This document shows positions 17,311-25,070 of a stretch of 64,000 bases of DNA, piece by piece (position 1 is the first letter of the stretch; the number at the start of each line of letters is the position of its first letter). This DNA is from Psychromicrobium silvestre (GTDB lineage: Bacteria > Actinomycetota > Actinomycetes > Actinomycetales > Micrococcaceae), in assembly GCF_013408295.1 (NCBI RefSeq), contig NZ_JACBYQ010000001.1, positions 992,001-1,056,000 on the forward strand, given 5' to 3'. The notes under the pieces were generated by a model. The model did not search any database, was not told the origin of the DNA, and saw only the letters and a program-made list of their open reading frames with translations. Position numbers and translations under genes: made by a program.

Positions 17311-18624
17311 ATGAGCAATACCGCAATCACTGCTAAAAGAATGTCCGGGGCAGACCGCAAGGTGCTGGCCGGAACCCTGGTTGGCACCACCATTGAGTGG
17401 TACGACTTCTTCATTTACGCCCAGGCCGCTGGGCTGGTCTTCGCCCAGCTCTATTTCGCGCCGCTGGGCCCGGCCGATTCCCCGGTCGCTCAGTTATTTT
17501 CTTGGGCTTCAGTGGGCATTTCCTTCCTGTTCCGCCCACTCGGCGCGATCGTAGCAGGGCATTTGGGTGATCGGGTGGGGCGCAAAGCCATGCTGGTGCT
17601 CACGCTGATCATGATGGGCGCTTCAACGGCCCTGATCGGCGTACTCCCCACCTATCTTCAGATTGGCGTCTGGGCTCCGCTGCTACTCACCCTGCTCCGG
17701 GTTCTGCAAGGCTTCTCAGCAGGCGGCGAATGGGGTGGCGCGGCCCTGATGGCCGTGGAGCACGCGCCGACGGCCAAGCGCGGAATCTGGGGGTCATATC
17801 CGCAGATTGGCGTTCCGGTCGGCCTGGTTTTGGCTTCTTCGGTGATCTTTATTCTGAACGCCACGATGGGCAAGGAACAGTATCTTGCTTGGGGTTGGCG
17901 GATTCCGTTTCTGATCTCGGTGGTGTTGATCGCCATTGGCTATGTGATCCGCCGAGCCGTCGCAGAAAGCCCGGTTTTCACCGAACTCGCCAAACGCCGT
18001 CGGGAGTCCTCCGCGCCGCTCGTCCAGCTGTTCCGCGGCAACACCAAGCAGGTCATCCTGACCGCGCTGATTTTCATTGGCAACAATGCGGTGGGCTATC
18101 TGCTGATCGCGTTCTTCTCCTCTTACGCCACCAAAACCCTCAAAATGCAGACCGGCACGGTGCTGGTCATTGTGATGGTCGGGGCACTGAGTTGGCTGGC
18201 ATTTTCAATGTACGGTGGCTCTCTCTCGGACCGAATCGGCCGGGTGCGTACCTTCCAGATCGGCTATCTGGCACTGATCGTCTGGATGATCCCGATGTTC
18301 TTGCTGATTGACACCACCAATGTCTGGCTTTTCCTGCTCGCCGTGGTGGTGATGGGCTTCGGCCTGGGTCTCTCCTACGGTCCGATGTCAGCGCTCTACG
18401 CCGAGATGTTCCCGGTCCAGGTGCGTTACTCCGGGGTCTCCATCGGCTATGCGCTCGGCGCGATCCTGGGCGGCGCCTTCGCGCCGCTGCTCTCTCAGTG
18501 GTTGCTGGACACCACAAAATGGTCCGGCAGCATCGCGCTCTACATGATCGGTCTCTGTGTCATCTCGATCATCGGAGTCAGCCTGGTCAAGGAAACCAGA
18601 GGCGCCTCGCTAAGCGTCGAATAG
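17311..18624 (+). CDS. MFS transporter, metabolite:proton symporter family
   Basis: 437 residues and 12 predicted membrane segments. MHS-family signatures are GTTIEWYDFFIYAQAAGLVF at the start, GHLGDRVGRKAML in loop 2-3 and LLRVLQGFSAGGEWGGAAL in helix 4-5. It follows the hpa operon in the same direction behind AAAGGAG, so uptake of 4-hydroxyphenylacetate, homoprotocatechuate or a related aromatic acid is the likely role. MHS members also carry dicarboxylates and betaines, so the substrate is inferred from context only. Confidence 0.88.
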   Translation: MSNTAITAKRMSGADRKVLAGTLVGTTIEWYDFFIYAQAAGLVFAQLYFAPLGPADSPVAQLFSWASVGISFLFRPLGAIVAGHLGDRVGRKAMLVLTLIMMGASTALIGVLPTYLQIGVWAPLLLTLLRVLQGFSAGGEWGGAALMAVEHAPTAKRGIWGSYPQIGVPVGLVLASSVIFILNATMGKEQYLAWGWRIPFLISVVLIAIGYVIRRAVAESPVFTELAKRRRESSAPLVQLFRGNTKQVILTALIFIGNNAVGYLLIAFFSSYATKTLKMQTGTVLVIVMVGALSWLAFSMYGGSLSDRIGRVRTFQIGYLALIVWMIPMFLLIDTTNVWLFLLAVVVMGFGLGLSYGPMSALYAEMFPVQVRYSGVSIGYALGAILGGAFAPLLSQWLLDTTKWSGSIALYMIGLCVISIIGVSLVKETRGASLSVE

Positions 18625-18640
18625 GTCGAAGAAAGCGTAA

Positions 18641-19468
18641 TCAGAGCGCTTCAAAGGCCACCGTGGGCAGGTCCACCACATGGGCGCCACCATCTGCCAC
18701 GATGGTGGCGCCGGTGATATAGGAGGCTTCCTCGGAGGCCAGGAAGCTCACGATGGAAGCCATCTCCGCGGGCTCTGCTGCCCGCCGCAGCGGTACATTG
18801 GCGGTCACCGTGCGGTAACCTTCCTCCCTGCTGGCAATGCCGGTGGCGGCGGCGAATTCATCCATTTCGGCGTCCGCCATCGGCGTCTTCACCCAGCCCG
18901 GGCAGAGTGTGTTGACCCGCACTCCGTGCTGTCCATAGTCCCGTGCCAGGGATTTGGTCAGCCCAATCAGGGCGTGTTTGCCCACGGTATAGCCGGCCAC
19001 CTTGGGTCCGGCGAAAAGGCCTGCCAGGGATGAGATGACGACGGCGCTCCCCCGGTTCTCGATCAACTGACCGAGCGCTTCCCTCAGGGTGACGAAGGCG
19101 GTGCCGAGGTTGGCGGTCAGGCTCGCCTGCCAGGCTTCGTCATCGGTATCGGCAACCGCCGCAAAACCATGCCCACCCGCATTAGCCACCACGGCGTCGA
19201 GCCGGCCATAGGTAGCCACGGCTTGCTGCACGACCGAACGAGCCTGCTTGGAATCGGACATATCGGCCACGATGGCTAGTGCCGAAAGCGGCCCGGCCAC
19301 CGCATCGAGCGGAGCCTGTCGTCGGCCGGCGAGCACCAGCTGGGCTCCTTCTTGGGCGAGCCGCTGCGCGATTGCCGCACCGATTCCGGTGCCGCCACCG
19401 GTGATCAACACCACCTTGCCGTGATGTTTGCCGTGCAGTTGCTGCGGCTGTTCTGCGGGAGTGTTCAT
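18641..19468 (-). CDS. Short-chain dehydrogenase/reductase (SDR 1)
   Basis: 275-residue Rossmann oxidoreductase: cofactor motif ITGGGTGIGAAIA, NAG (VVANAGG), catalytic Ser in VVISSLAG and YTVGK. ATG 19468 is chosen, behind AGGAG. The longer in-frame reading has no ribosome site. It lies 35 bp after SDR 2 on the same strand, so both probably belong to one transcript started beyond SDR 2, where an amine-regulon operator lies. Oxidation of a hydroxylated side chain of an aromatic amine is one idea. The substrate is unknown. Confidence 0.87.
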   Translation of the reverse strand: MNTPAEQPQQLHGKHHGKVVLITGGGTGIGAAIAQRLAQEGAQLVLAGRRQAPLDAVAGPLSALAIVADMSDSKQARSVVQQAVATYGRLDAVVANAGGHGFAAVADTDDEAWQASLTANLGTAFVTLREALGQLIENRGSAVVISSLAGLFAGPKVAGYTVGKHALIGLTKSLARDYGQHGVRVNTLCPGWVKTPMADAEMDEFAAATGIASREEGYRTVTANVPLRRAAEPAEMASIVSFLASEEASYITGATIVADGGAHVVDLPTVAFEAL

Positions 19469-19503
19469 GATTGCTCCTGGGTATTCGGGGAAAAATAACG
19501 GGT

Positions 19504-20265
19504 TCAAGCCGGAAAGGAAGATTTCGCCAGATAACCGAAATCGGAGACCAAGCTGGTCCCGTTCACCGGAGCCGAGCAACTAGAGGCCAGATACAAGACG
19601 TGATTGGCCACCTGCTCCGGGCGCTGCACGGGAAAATCAATAAGATCCAGCGAATCCAGCGAAATATCCAGATCGGCGCGCGCCATCGGGGTGTCCACGA
19701 TGGAGGGGCAGACGCAATTGACCCTGACCCCGCTCGGGCTCAATTCCACCGAAAGCGCCCGGGTGAGTTGCAGCACCGCGCCCTTCGAAGCGTTGTAGGG
19801 CACCATCCCAGGTGCCGCGACGAAGCTCGAATCGGAGGCAATGAAGATCAGCGAACCGGCATCGGAAGCACGCAAGTACTTGGCGGTCTGCCGTGCCAAA
19901 AGAAACTGACCGAGCACATTGACCTCCATCACCCGAGAAAACTCGGCGGCGGAAATATCCTCGAAGCCCAGCCCGAAAGGGCCGGAGATACCGGCAGATC
20001 CGATGGCTATATCGATGCCGCCAAAGGAACCCGCAATCGAGTCCACTGCCGCCGCCACCTCGATATCGTTGGTCATATCAGCGGAGATGAAGATGCACGG
20101 CACCGCGGCCGCCAGTTCCCGCTCCAGTGCGCTTCCGGCCCGCTCGTCGATATCGATCAGGGCAAGATTTGCCCCTTCCTCGGCAAAGGCGCGGGCGCAA
20201 GCCCGGCCGATCCCGGACGCGGCACCAGAGACGATCACCGTTTTCCCGGTGAGACCCAATTCCAC
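19504..20265 (-). CDS. Short-chain dehydrogenase/reductase (SDR 2)
   Basis: 253 residues with VSGAASGIGRACARAFAEEG (NAD(P) site), IAIGSAGISG in the NAG position, a Ser in FIASDSSF and YNASKG with the catalytic Tyr and Lys. The GTG start at 20265 has AAGGAG upstream. It is the first gene of the two-SDR operon, with the 21-bp-spaced operator at 20320-20345 in its upstream region. SDR 1 and SDR 2 differ clearly in sequence, so they are not a recent duplication and may act on two stereoisomers or on two steps. Confidence 0.88.
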   Translation of the reverse strand: MELGLTGKTVIVSGAASGIGRACARAFAEEGANLALIDIDERAGSALERELAAAVPCIFISADMTNDIEVAAAVDSIAGSFGGIDIAIGSAGISGPFGLGFEDISAAEFSRVMEVNVLGQFLLARQTAKYLRASDAGSLIFIASDSSFVAAPGMVPYNASKGAVLQLTRALSVELSPSGVRVNCVCPSIVDTPMARADLDISLDSLDLIDFPVQRPEQVANHVLYLASSCSAPVNGTSLVSDFGYLAKSSFPA

Positions 20266-20319
20266 CTTTGCTCCTTCCCAAGACGTCCCTTCATCCTGCC
20301 AATGACTCGGAAGTGCGCT

Positions 20320-20345
20320 TTGCCCGTGAGGGAACAGCAGTTGAC
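20320..20345 (-). promoter_or_regulatory. Amine-regulon operator A (upstream of the SDR operon)
   Basis: Read on the minus strand: GTCAA, 16 bp, GGCAA, with the half-sites exactly 21 bp apart (20341-20345 and 20320-20324). It lies 55-80 bp before SDR 2. Its first 14 bases, GTCAACTGCTGTTC, match operator C at 22827 at 13 positions. Confidence 0.65.
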
Positions 20346-20495
20346 TATCCCGGCACAGCGGCTCAAAGAAGTGGAGCCGCGGCTCCGAAGGGAGTAGTTT
20401 TGATGGATAGGTGATCTGCGTTACAGAACTGGGGTGTGGGAATGCTGATCACGGGAACAGATCAGCGCTTTGCCCTTTTGTCCGAAAGGTAGGCC

Positions 20496-21485
20496 ATGAC
20501 CTCGATTGCCGAAACTCCGATGGCCGCTGGCCCGGCCGATTCGCGCGGATCCGGAGTGCACACCTCCATCGCCCGAGACTTTCCACAGTGGCAACGTCTG
20601 GTCACCGAATCCTTTGTGCCGTTGGATGTAACTACCGAGAATCCGGATCAATTCCAGGGCAGAATGCGCTCTCGGGTGCTCGACGAGGTGTCCATTGTCG
20701 AGGTCACGGCCAAGGGTCATACCGTTTTCCGCACTCCGCACCTGATCTCTCGCTCGGATCGGATGTACTTCAAACTCTCCCTGCAGATCTCTGGCACCGG
20801 AATGCTGATCCAGGATAATCGGGAAGCAGTTCTGGTGCCGGGCGATCTTGCCGTTTACGATACGCACCGGCCCTATTCGCTGATTTTCGACGACGACTTC
20901 CGCTCCATGGTGCTGATGTTCCCGCACGATCTGATCGAGTTACCGGTCGATACCGTGGGCCAGCTCACGGCGGTGCGAATGGCCGGGAACAGCGGCCTAG
21001 GCAAGATGATTAGCCCCTTCTTGGTGCAGCTCACCGAGAACCTCGACCAGCTCTCCGGAGCCAGTGGGCTGCGGATGGCGCACAATGCCTTGGATCTGGT
21101 CACCACGATGTTCGCGGCCGAGCTCAACCTCGGTCGAGAGACTTCGGACAATCCACACCGCGCATTGGTGAACAAGATTCGGGACTTCATCGAAGTGCAC
21201 CTGGGCGATCCCGAGCTCAGTCCGGCCGCCATCGCCACGGAGCATTTCATCTCCACCCGGCATCTGCATAACTTGTTCCAGTCCGAAGGAACAACGGTGG
21301 CACATTGGATCCGCACCCGGAGGCTGGAGCACTGCCGCCGGGATCTGCGGGATCCCATTCATCAGCACCGTCCGGTAGCGGCTATCGCTTCCCGCTGGGG
21401 GTTTATCGATGCCGCACATTTCAGCCGGATCTTCCGGACGGCCTTCGGGGAATCCCCGAGTAATTACCGCAACGGCAACGTCTGA
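20496..21485 (+). CDS. AraC-family activator, FeaR-like
   Basis: 329 residues. The N-terminal half is an AraC-binding-like sensor (FRTPHLISRSDRMYFKLSLQ, LVPGDLAVYDTHRPYSL), as in FeaR, the activator of tyramine oxidase genes. The C-terminal 100 residues are a double helix-turn-helix AraC DNA-binding domain (SPAAIATEHFISTRHLHNLF, then VAAIASRWGFIDAAHFSRIFR). It sits among the genes it would control. It is the only AraC protein in the window, so it is the best candidate for binding the seven 21-bp-spaced direct-repeat operators described here. No such site was seen before its own start. Confidence 0.88.
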   Translation: MTSIAETPMAAGPADSRGSGVHTSIARDFPQWQRLVTESFVPLDVTTENPDQFQGRMRSRVLDEVSIVEVTAKGHTVFRTPHLISRSDRMYFKLSLQISGTGMLIQDNREAVLVPGDLAVYDTHRPYSLIFDDDFRSMVLMFPHDLIELPVDTVGQLTAVRMAGNSGLGKMISPFLVQLTENLDQLSGASGLRMAHNALDLVTTMFAAELNLGRETSDNPHRALVNKIRDFIEVHLGDPELSPAAIATEHFISTRHLHNLFQSEGTTVAHWIRTRRLEHCRRDLRDPIHQHRPVAAIASRWGFIDAAHFSRIFRTAFGESPSNYRNGNV

Positions 21486-21868
21486 GCGGCCTCGACCACC
21501 GGCACGCTATCTACCACCTGTTCGAAGGTTCGCACCACGCCGTCCTCCAGATACCACAGGTGTACCACCCTGGCGGTAAAGGACTTCCCGGTCACCCGGT
21601 GCGTACCGCGATAGGTGCCGACCCCAACAATCCGTTCCCCGGCGTCGAGCAATCGCTCCAGATCAAAGGCATAACCGTCCCAGTCCTTGGCGAGCGCGGC
21701 AAACACATTCTCTGCCACCGCTTCCGGACCGATATAGGTTCCTGCGCAGGGGAACCCGGCTGCCTCCGTCCAGGCGGTATCCGCAGCAAGCGGGGCCAGC
21801 ATACCGGCCAAGTCTCCGCGAGCCGAAGCCGCATAGTGTGCGCTGACGATCTCCAGATTGCTTGTCAT
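21464..21868 (-). CDS. NTF2/SnoaL-like protein
   Basis: 134 residues of NTF2-like fold (NLEIVSAHYAASARGDLAGMLAPLAADTAW at the start, then VVHLWYLEDGVVRTFEQVVDS). Members include isomerases, hydratases and ligand-binding proteins, so activity is not assignable. It follows moaF by 33 bp on the same strand and probably shares its transcript. Its last codons overlap the converging AraC-type gene by 22 bp. Involvement in aromatic-amine breakdown is inferred from the operator before moaF. Confidence 0.78.
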   Translation of the reverse strand: MTSNLEIVSAHYAASARGDLAGMLAPLAADTAWTEAAGFPCAGTYIGPEAVAENVFAALAKDWDGYAFDLERLLDAGERIVGVGTYRGTHRVTGKSFTARVVHLWYLEDGVVRTFEQVVDSVPVVEAAQTLPLR

Positions 21869-21901
21869 TATTCTTCCTTTACTGTTGTTGAAGGGACGGG
21901 T

Positions 21902-22678
21902 CTAAACCGGTTGGGCGTCGGGATAGCGTACCGAGCCTAGCGGGTAGATATGTCCGCCACCGCGCGAGTGCTCAGCGCCGCCCTCGACATTGAGCCCAAG
22001 GAATACCCCGGTGGTGCGGAGTTGATAGCCCAGATCATGTAGCCAAACGCTCGCCACCGGGATCCGGAACTCGCGGAAACAGAACAGGTAAAGGCCCTCC
22101 TCCAGCTTCCACACCGTGGAAAGATCCATATCTCCGTGCCCACGTTGCACACCTTCCAGGCACTGCCAAGCGTAGCGCTGCGAGGAGATATAGACGTGTT
22201 CATAGAGGTGACTGGGGCTGTAACGATAGACATTTCGCTGCCCGATCAAATCCCGGGACGGTTCTGGGGCTGCTCCGCTGATTTCCACCCCGCGCAACTG
22301 TGCGGCATGGAAGCTCTGCAGCACTCGGGGAACGCCGGCTTCTTGCCGCTCGCCGATTCTGGACTCGGTAACAATCACCCGGCCGGTATTTCGCGAGAAC
22401 ACCAAGGTGACGCTACTCAGGCCCAGTGGCAGATTCACGAAGAGCACCCCGGAGCGGACCTCCACCGCGTCGTAGTCTCCGGCCTCGGCCTGATAACTGT
22501 TCCCGCCAAGACTCGCTTTCCAACGAGCCCGGCTGGCGTCGAGGAAATCAATCTCTACCGAGCCGGTCGAATCTAGCTCGACGTCGAGCCTGCTACCGCT
22601 CAGATCGGCGTTCGCCAAGCGAAAGGTGTCAATGCCGTCGGCGAACTCTTCGTAGCTCTTCCACTCTTCGTCTTGCAT
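21902..22678 (-). CDS. moaF: MoaF-family monoamine regulon protein (copy 1)
   Basis: 258 residues with the two-part MoaF architecture: an N-terminal beta-rich half (VEIDFLDASRARWKASLGG) and a C-terminal half with LIGQRNVYRYSPSHLYEHVYIS and RYAWQCLEGVQRGHGDMD. MoaF was named from the Klebsiella monoamine regulon. Automated labels that mention molybdenum cofactor reflect a shared gene name, not function. ATG 22678 is preceded by AAGGAG. A second MoaF lies at 35748, and both have the amine-regulon operator upstream. The biochemical role is unknown, possibly a lipocalin-like binding protein. Confidence 0.85.
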   Translation of the reverse strand: MQDEEWKSYEEFADGIDTFRLANADLSGSRLDVELDSTGSVEIDFLDASRARWKASLGGNSYQAEAGDYDAVEVRSGVLFVNLPLGLSSVTLVFSRNTGRVIVTESRIGERQEAGVPRVLQSFHAAQLRGVEISGAAPEPSRDLIGQRNVYRYSPSHLYEHVYISSQRYAWQCLEGVQRGHGDMDLSTVWKLEEGLYLFCFREFRIPVASVWLHDLGYQLRTTGVFLGLNVEGGAEHSRGGGHIYPLGSVRYPDAQPV

Positions 22679-22756
22679 CCTTTACTCCTTCTTCGCTTTC
22701 CGAGTCCAGACCACTTCTTCTTCAATCGAGCTTAGGAGCGATCGTGAGCGGTCTTC

Positions 22757-22782
22757 TTGGTCAACTGCGCACAGCTGTTGAC
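22757..22782 (-). promoter_or_regulatory. Amine-regulon operator B (upstream of moaF copy 1)
   Basis: On the minus strand: GTCAA, 16 bp, ACCAA, with a 21-bp period (22778-22782 and 22757-22761). It lies 79-104 bp before the moaF start. A -10-like TAAGCT (22734-22729) begins 22 bp after the second half-site, which is class II activator geometry. The 304-bp moaF/ABC intergenic region 22679-22982 holds this site and operator C and no gene. Confidence 0.6.
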
Positions 22783-22826
22783 GATTTTGGAAGAACGGTG
22801 TGATCGAGGACACATGTGCCGGGAGG

Positions 22827-22880
22827 GACAACTGCTGTTCACCCGCAGACAAGAGCTCCATAGCGCAGTAACCCTACGCT
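22827..22880 (+). promoter_or_regulatory. Amine-regulon operator C with -10 (ABC transporter)
   Basis: GACAA at 22827-22831 and GACAA at 22848-22852 are 21 bp apart, the second within GCAGACAAGA. A -10-like TACGCT (22875-22880) begins 22 bp after the site, so an activator bound here would touch RNA polymerase at -35. It lies 131 bp before the solute-binding protein, implying a leader of roughly 95 nt. Confidence 0.7.
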
Positions 22881-22982
22881 GAGTCGTATTCGCTATGACC
22901 GTGACTATCCCTGGGGGGGTGACAGTCATGGCGGCGGCACCAGCTTTCGCACTCCACGCTCCATCGAACTTCGAGAGGTTAG

Positions 22983-24179
22983 ATGATGAAGAATCGCACC
23001 ATTCAGCTCGCCGCCTTGGCAGCGGCAGGCGTCCTTTTGCTTGCCGCCTGCGGCGAGGATACCAATAGCAATAATTCCGCCAATAACACCTCAAGCGGTG
23101 GCGACATTGTGGTCGGCTCGGTGAACGCGCTCAGCGGCGGAGCTACCTTCCCCGAGGCCTCTCAGGCCGCACAGGCCGTCTTCGATCAGGTGAACGCCGC
23201 CGGCGGCATTAAGGGTAGGAAAATCAACTACACCATCACCGATGACAAGGGAGATCCGGCCACGGCCGCGCAGTCCGCACGGGATGTGGTGGAATCCAAA
23301 AATGCGGTTGCTCTTGTCGGTTCGGCTAGTCTTTTGGACTGCGATGTGAACGCCAAGTACTACCAGCAGAACGGGATCCTCTCCATTCAGGGCACCGGAG
23401 TGGACCAGGCCTGCTTCAGCTCCCCCGCAGTTTCCCCGGTCAACGTCGGCCCCTTCTTGGACACCGAGATGACCTTGACCTACGGTTCAGAGACTCTGGG
23501 CCTGGATAAGATCTGCGGTTTCCTGGAGATCGCCGGAGCCACCGGACCTGCCTATAAGGCAGCCATCGACAACTGGAAGAAAAAGACCGGCAAGGACCTA
23601 CTCTTCCTCGATGACAGCGTGCCCTACGGCAGCCCCGACTACACCCCGCAAGTGATCAAGGCGAAGAACGCCGGTTGCAAGGCTGTCTACATCAACGCCA
23701 CCGAGCCGGACGGTCTGGGCATGCTCAAGGCTGCCGAGGCTCAAGGCTTCACGGATGTCACCTGGCTGTTCCTCACCTCGACCTACAGTGAGCAGTTCGC
23801 ACAAGCCGCTGGCAAGGTAGGCAACGGAGTCTATGTTCCGGCCGAATTCGCGCCGTACACAGACCCGAATGAATCGGCCAATAAGGACTGGCGCGAGTTG
23901 ATGACCTCGAAGAACATCCCGCTGACCTCCTTCGCGCAGGGTGGTTACCTAGCCGCGAAGTACTTTGTCGAGGTATTGCAGGGCATCTCCGGTGATATCA
24001 CCCGAGCCTCGGTGACCCAGGCGCTCAAGGATATGAAGCCGATTAGCAACCCCATGGTGGGCACTCCCTATGTTTTCGGCACCGCCGATAAGCACAACTC
24101 CAGCACCGGGGTTTGGCCGGTCAAGCTGGAGAACGGAGCCTGGGTCAAAGCCGCGAATAACTGGCTCTTACAGAAATAG
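22983..24179 (+). CDS. LIV-type ABC transporter solute-binding lipoprotein
   Basis: 398 residues. A signal peptide with lipobox LLAAC is lipidated at Cys23, followed by a Ser/Asn-rich linker and a type I periplasmic-binding fold (VVGSVNALSGGATFPEASQA, INYTITDDKGDPATAAQSARDVV). It captures a small molecule outside the cell for the following permease and ATPase genes. The family is named for branched-chain amino acids, but many members bind aromatic acids or amines. Its operator links it to amine catabolism. ATG 22983 or 22986 is possible, behind GAGAGG. Confidence 0.92.
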   Translation: MMKNRTIQLAALAAAGVLLLAACGEDTNSNNSANNTSSGGDIVVGSVNALSGGATFPEASQAAQAVFDQVNAAGGIKGRKINYTITDDKGDPATAAQSARDVVESKNAVALVGSASLLDCDVNAKYYQQNGILSIQGTGVDQACFSSPAVSPVNVGPFLDTEMTLTYGSETLGLDKICGFLEIAGATGPAYKAAIDNWKKKTGKDLLFLDDSVPYGSPDYTPQVIKAKNAGCKAVYINATEPDGLGMLKAAEAQGFTDVTWLFLTSTYSEQFAQAAGKVGNGVYVPAEFAPYTDPNESANKDWRELMTSKNIPLTSFAQGGYLAAKYFVEVLQGISGDITRASVTQALKDMKPISNPMVGTPYVFGTADKHNSSTGVWPVKLENGAWVKAANNWLLQK

Positions 24180-24212
24180 ACCGAAGCTCACCGCCACACC
24201 CTAAGGAGTCCC

Positions 24213-25070
24213 ATGCTTCAAGGCGCCCTGGCCGGATTGGCCGCCGGAGGCCTCTACGCGGTCATCGCGGTCTGTCTGACCTTGATGTCCCGGCTGGTCC
24301 GGGTAGTGAATTTTTCCCAGGTGGCGATCGGCATGTTCGGTGCATACTCCGCCGTGCTGATCGCCGAATGGGGGCTACCTCAATGGGCCGCGACGCTCTG
24401 CGGGATCGCCGTCGGCGCGCTACTCTCCGGCCTAATCGGCTGGATAATAGCGCTCTGGCTTCCGGAAGCCGATACCAGCCGCCGTTCGGCGGTTTCGGTG
24501 GCCTCTCTGCTGTTGCTGATCTCGTTGTCGTTCATTGTCTTCGGCAGTAAGCCGAAGAATTTCCGGCCCTTGCTGGCCGGTCCAGCCTTCTCGGTTGGCG
24601 AGGTGGTGATCACCCAGGTCACCGTGGTGATGGTAATCCTGGCCGTCGTGGTGGCGGTGGCTTGTCGGCTGCTGCTCACCAAGAGCAGCATCGGAATCCG
24701 GCTGCGGGCGCTCTCCGAACGACCCACTACCGCAGAGCTCCTGGGTGTCCCGGCCAAAAGCCTCTCTGTTGCTGTCTGGGTGGCCACCGGTCTGATCTGC
24801 ACGGTGGCCATCTCCATCGTGGCTCCTACTCAGACCAATGATCCGATCTCGCTTTCTTTTATCATCGTCCCGGCCTCGGCTGCGGCACTGCTGGGTGGCT
24901 TCAAGAGGCTGGACCTCGCGGTGCTCGGCGGTTTACTTCTGGGCGTCTTGCAGGGCGCTTTAGCGCAGTTTGAACAGCTTTCCATCCTGCGCAACTGGGT
25001 ACCTTTCCTGATCATTGTTGCCTTCTTGCTGTGGACCCAACGAAAGGAGGTCTGGGATGTTGCGCGCTAA
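24213..25070 (+). CDS. LIV-type ABC transporter permease (LivH-like)
   Basis: 285-residue integral membrane protein with about eight hydrophobic segments. The start LAGLAAGGLYAVIAVCLTLM and the segment VPAKSLSVAVWVATGLICTVA are typical of LivH. It is preceded by AAGGAG and lies 33 bp after the binding protein. Its 3' end overlaps the next gene by 14 bp. It forms the membrane channel with the LivM part of the next protein. Confidence 0.92.
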   Translation: MLQGALAGLAAGGLYAVIAVCLTLMSRLVRVVNFSQVAIGMFGAYSAVLIAEWGLPQWAATLCGIAVGALLSGLIGWIIALWLPEADTSRRSAVSVASLLLLISLSFIVFGSKPKNFRPLLAGPAFSVGEVVITQVTVVMVILAVVVAVACRLLLTKSSIGIRLRALSERPTTAELLGVPAKSLSVAVWVATGLICTVAISIVAPTQTNDPISLSFIIVPASAAALLGGFKRLDLAVLGGLLLGVLQGALAQFEQLSILRNWVPFLIIVAFLLWTQRKEVWDVAR

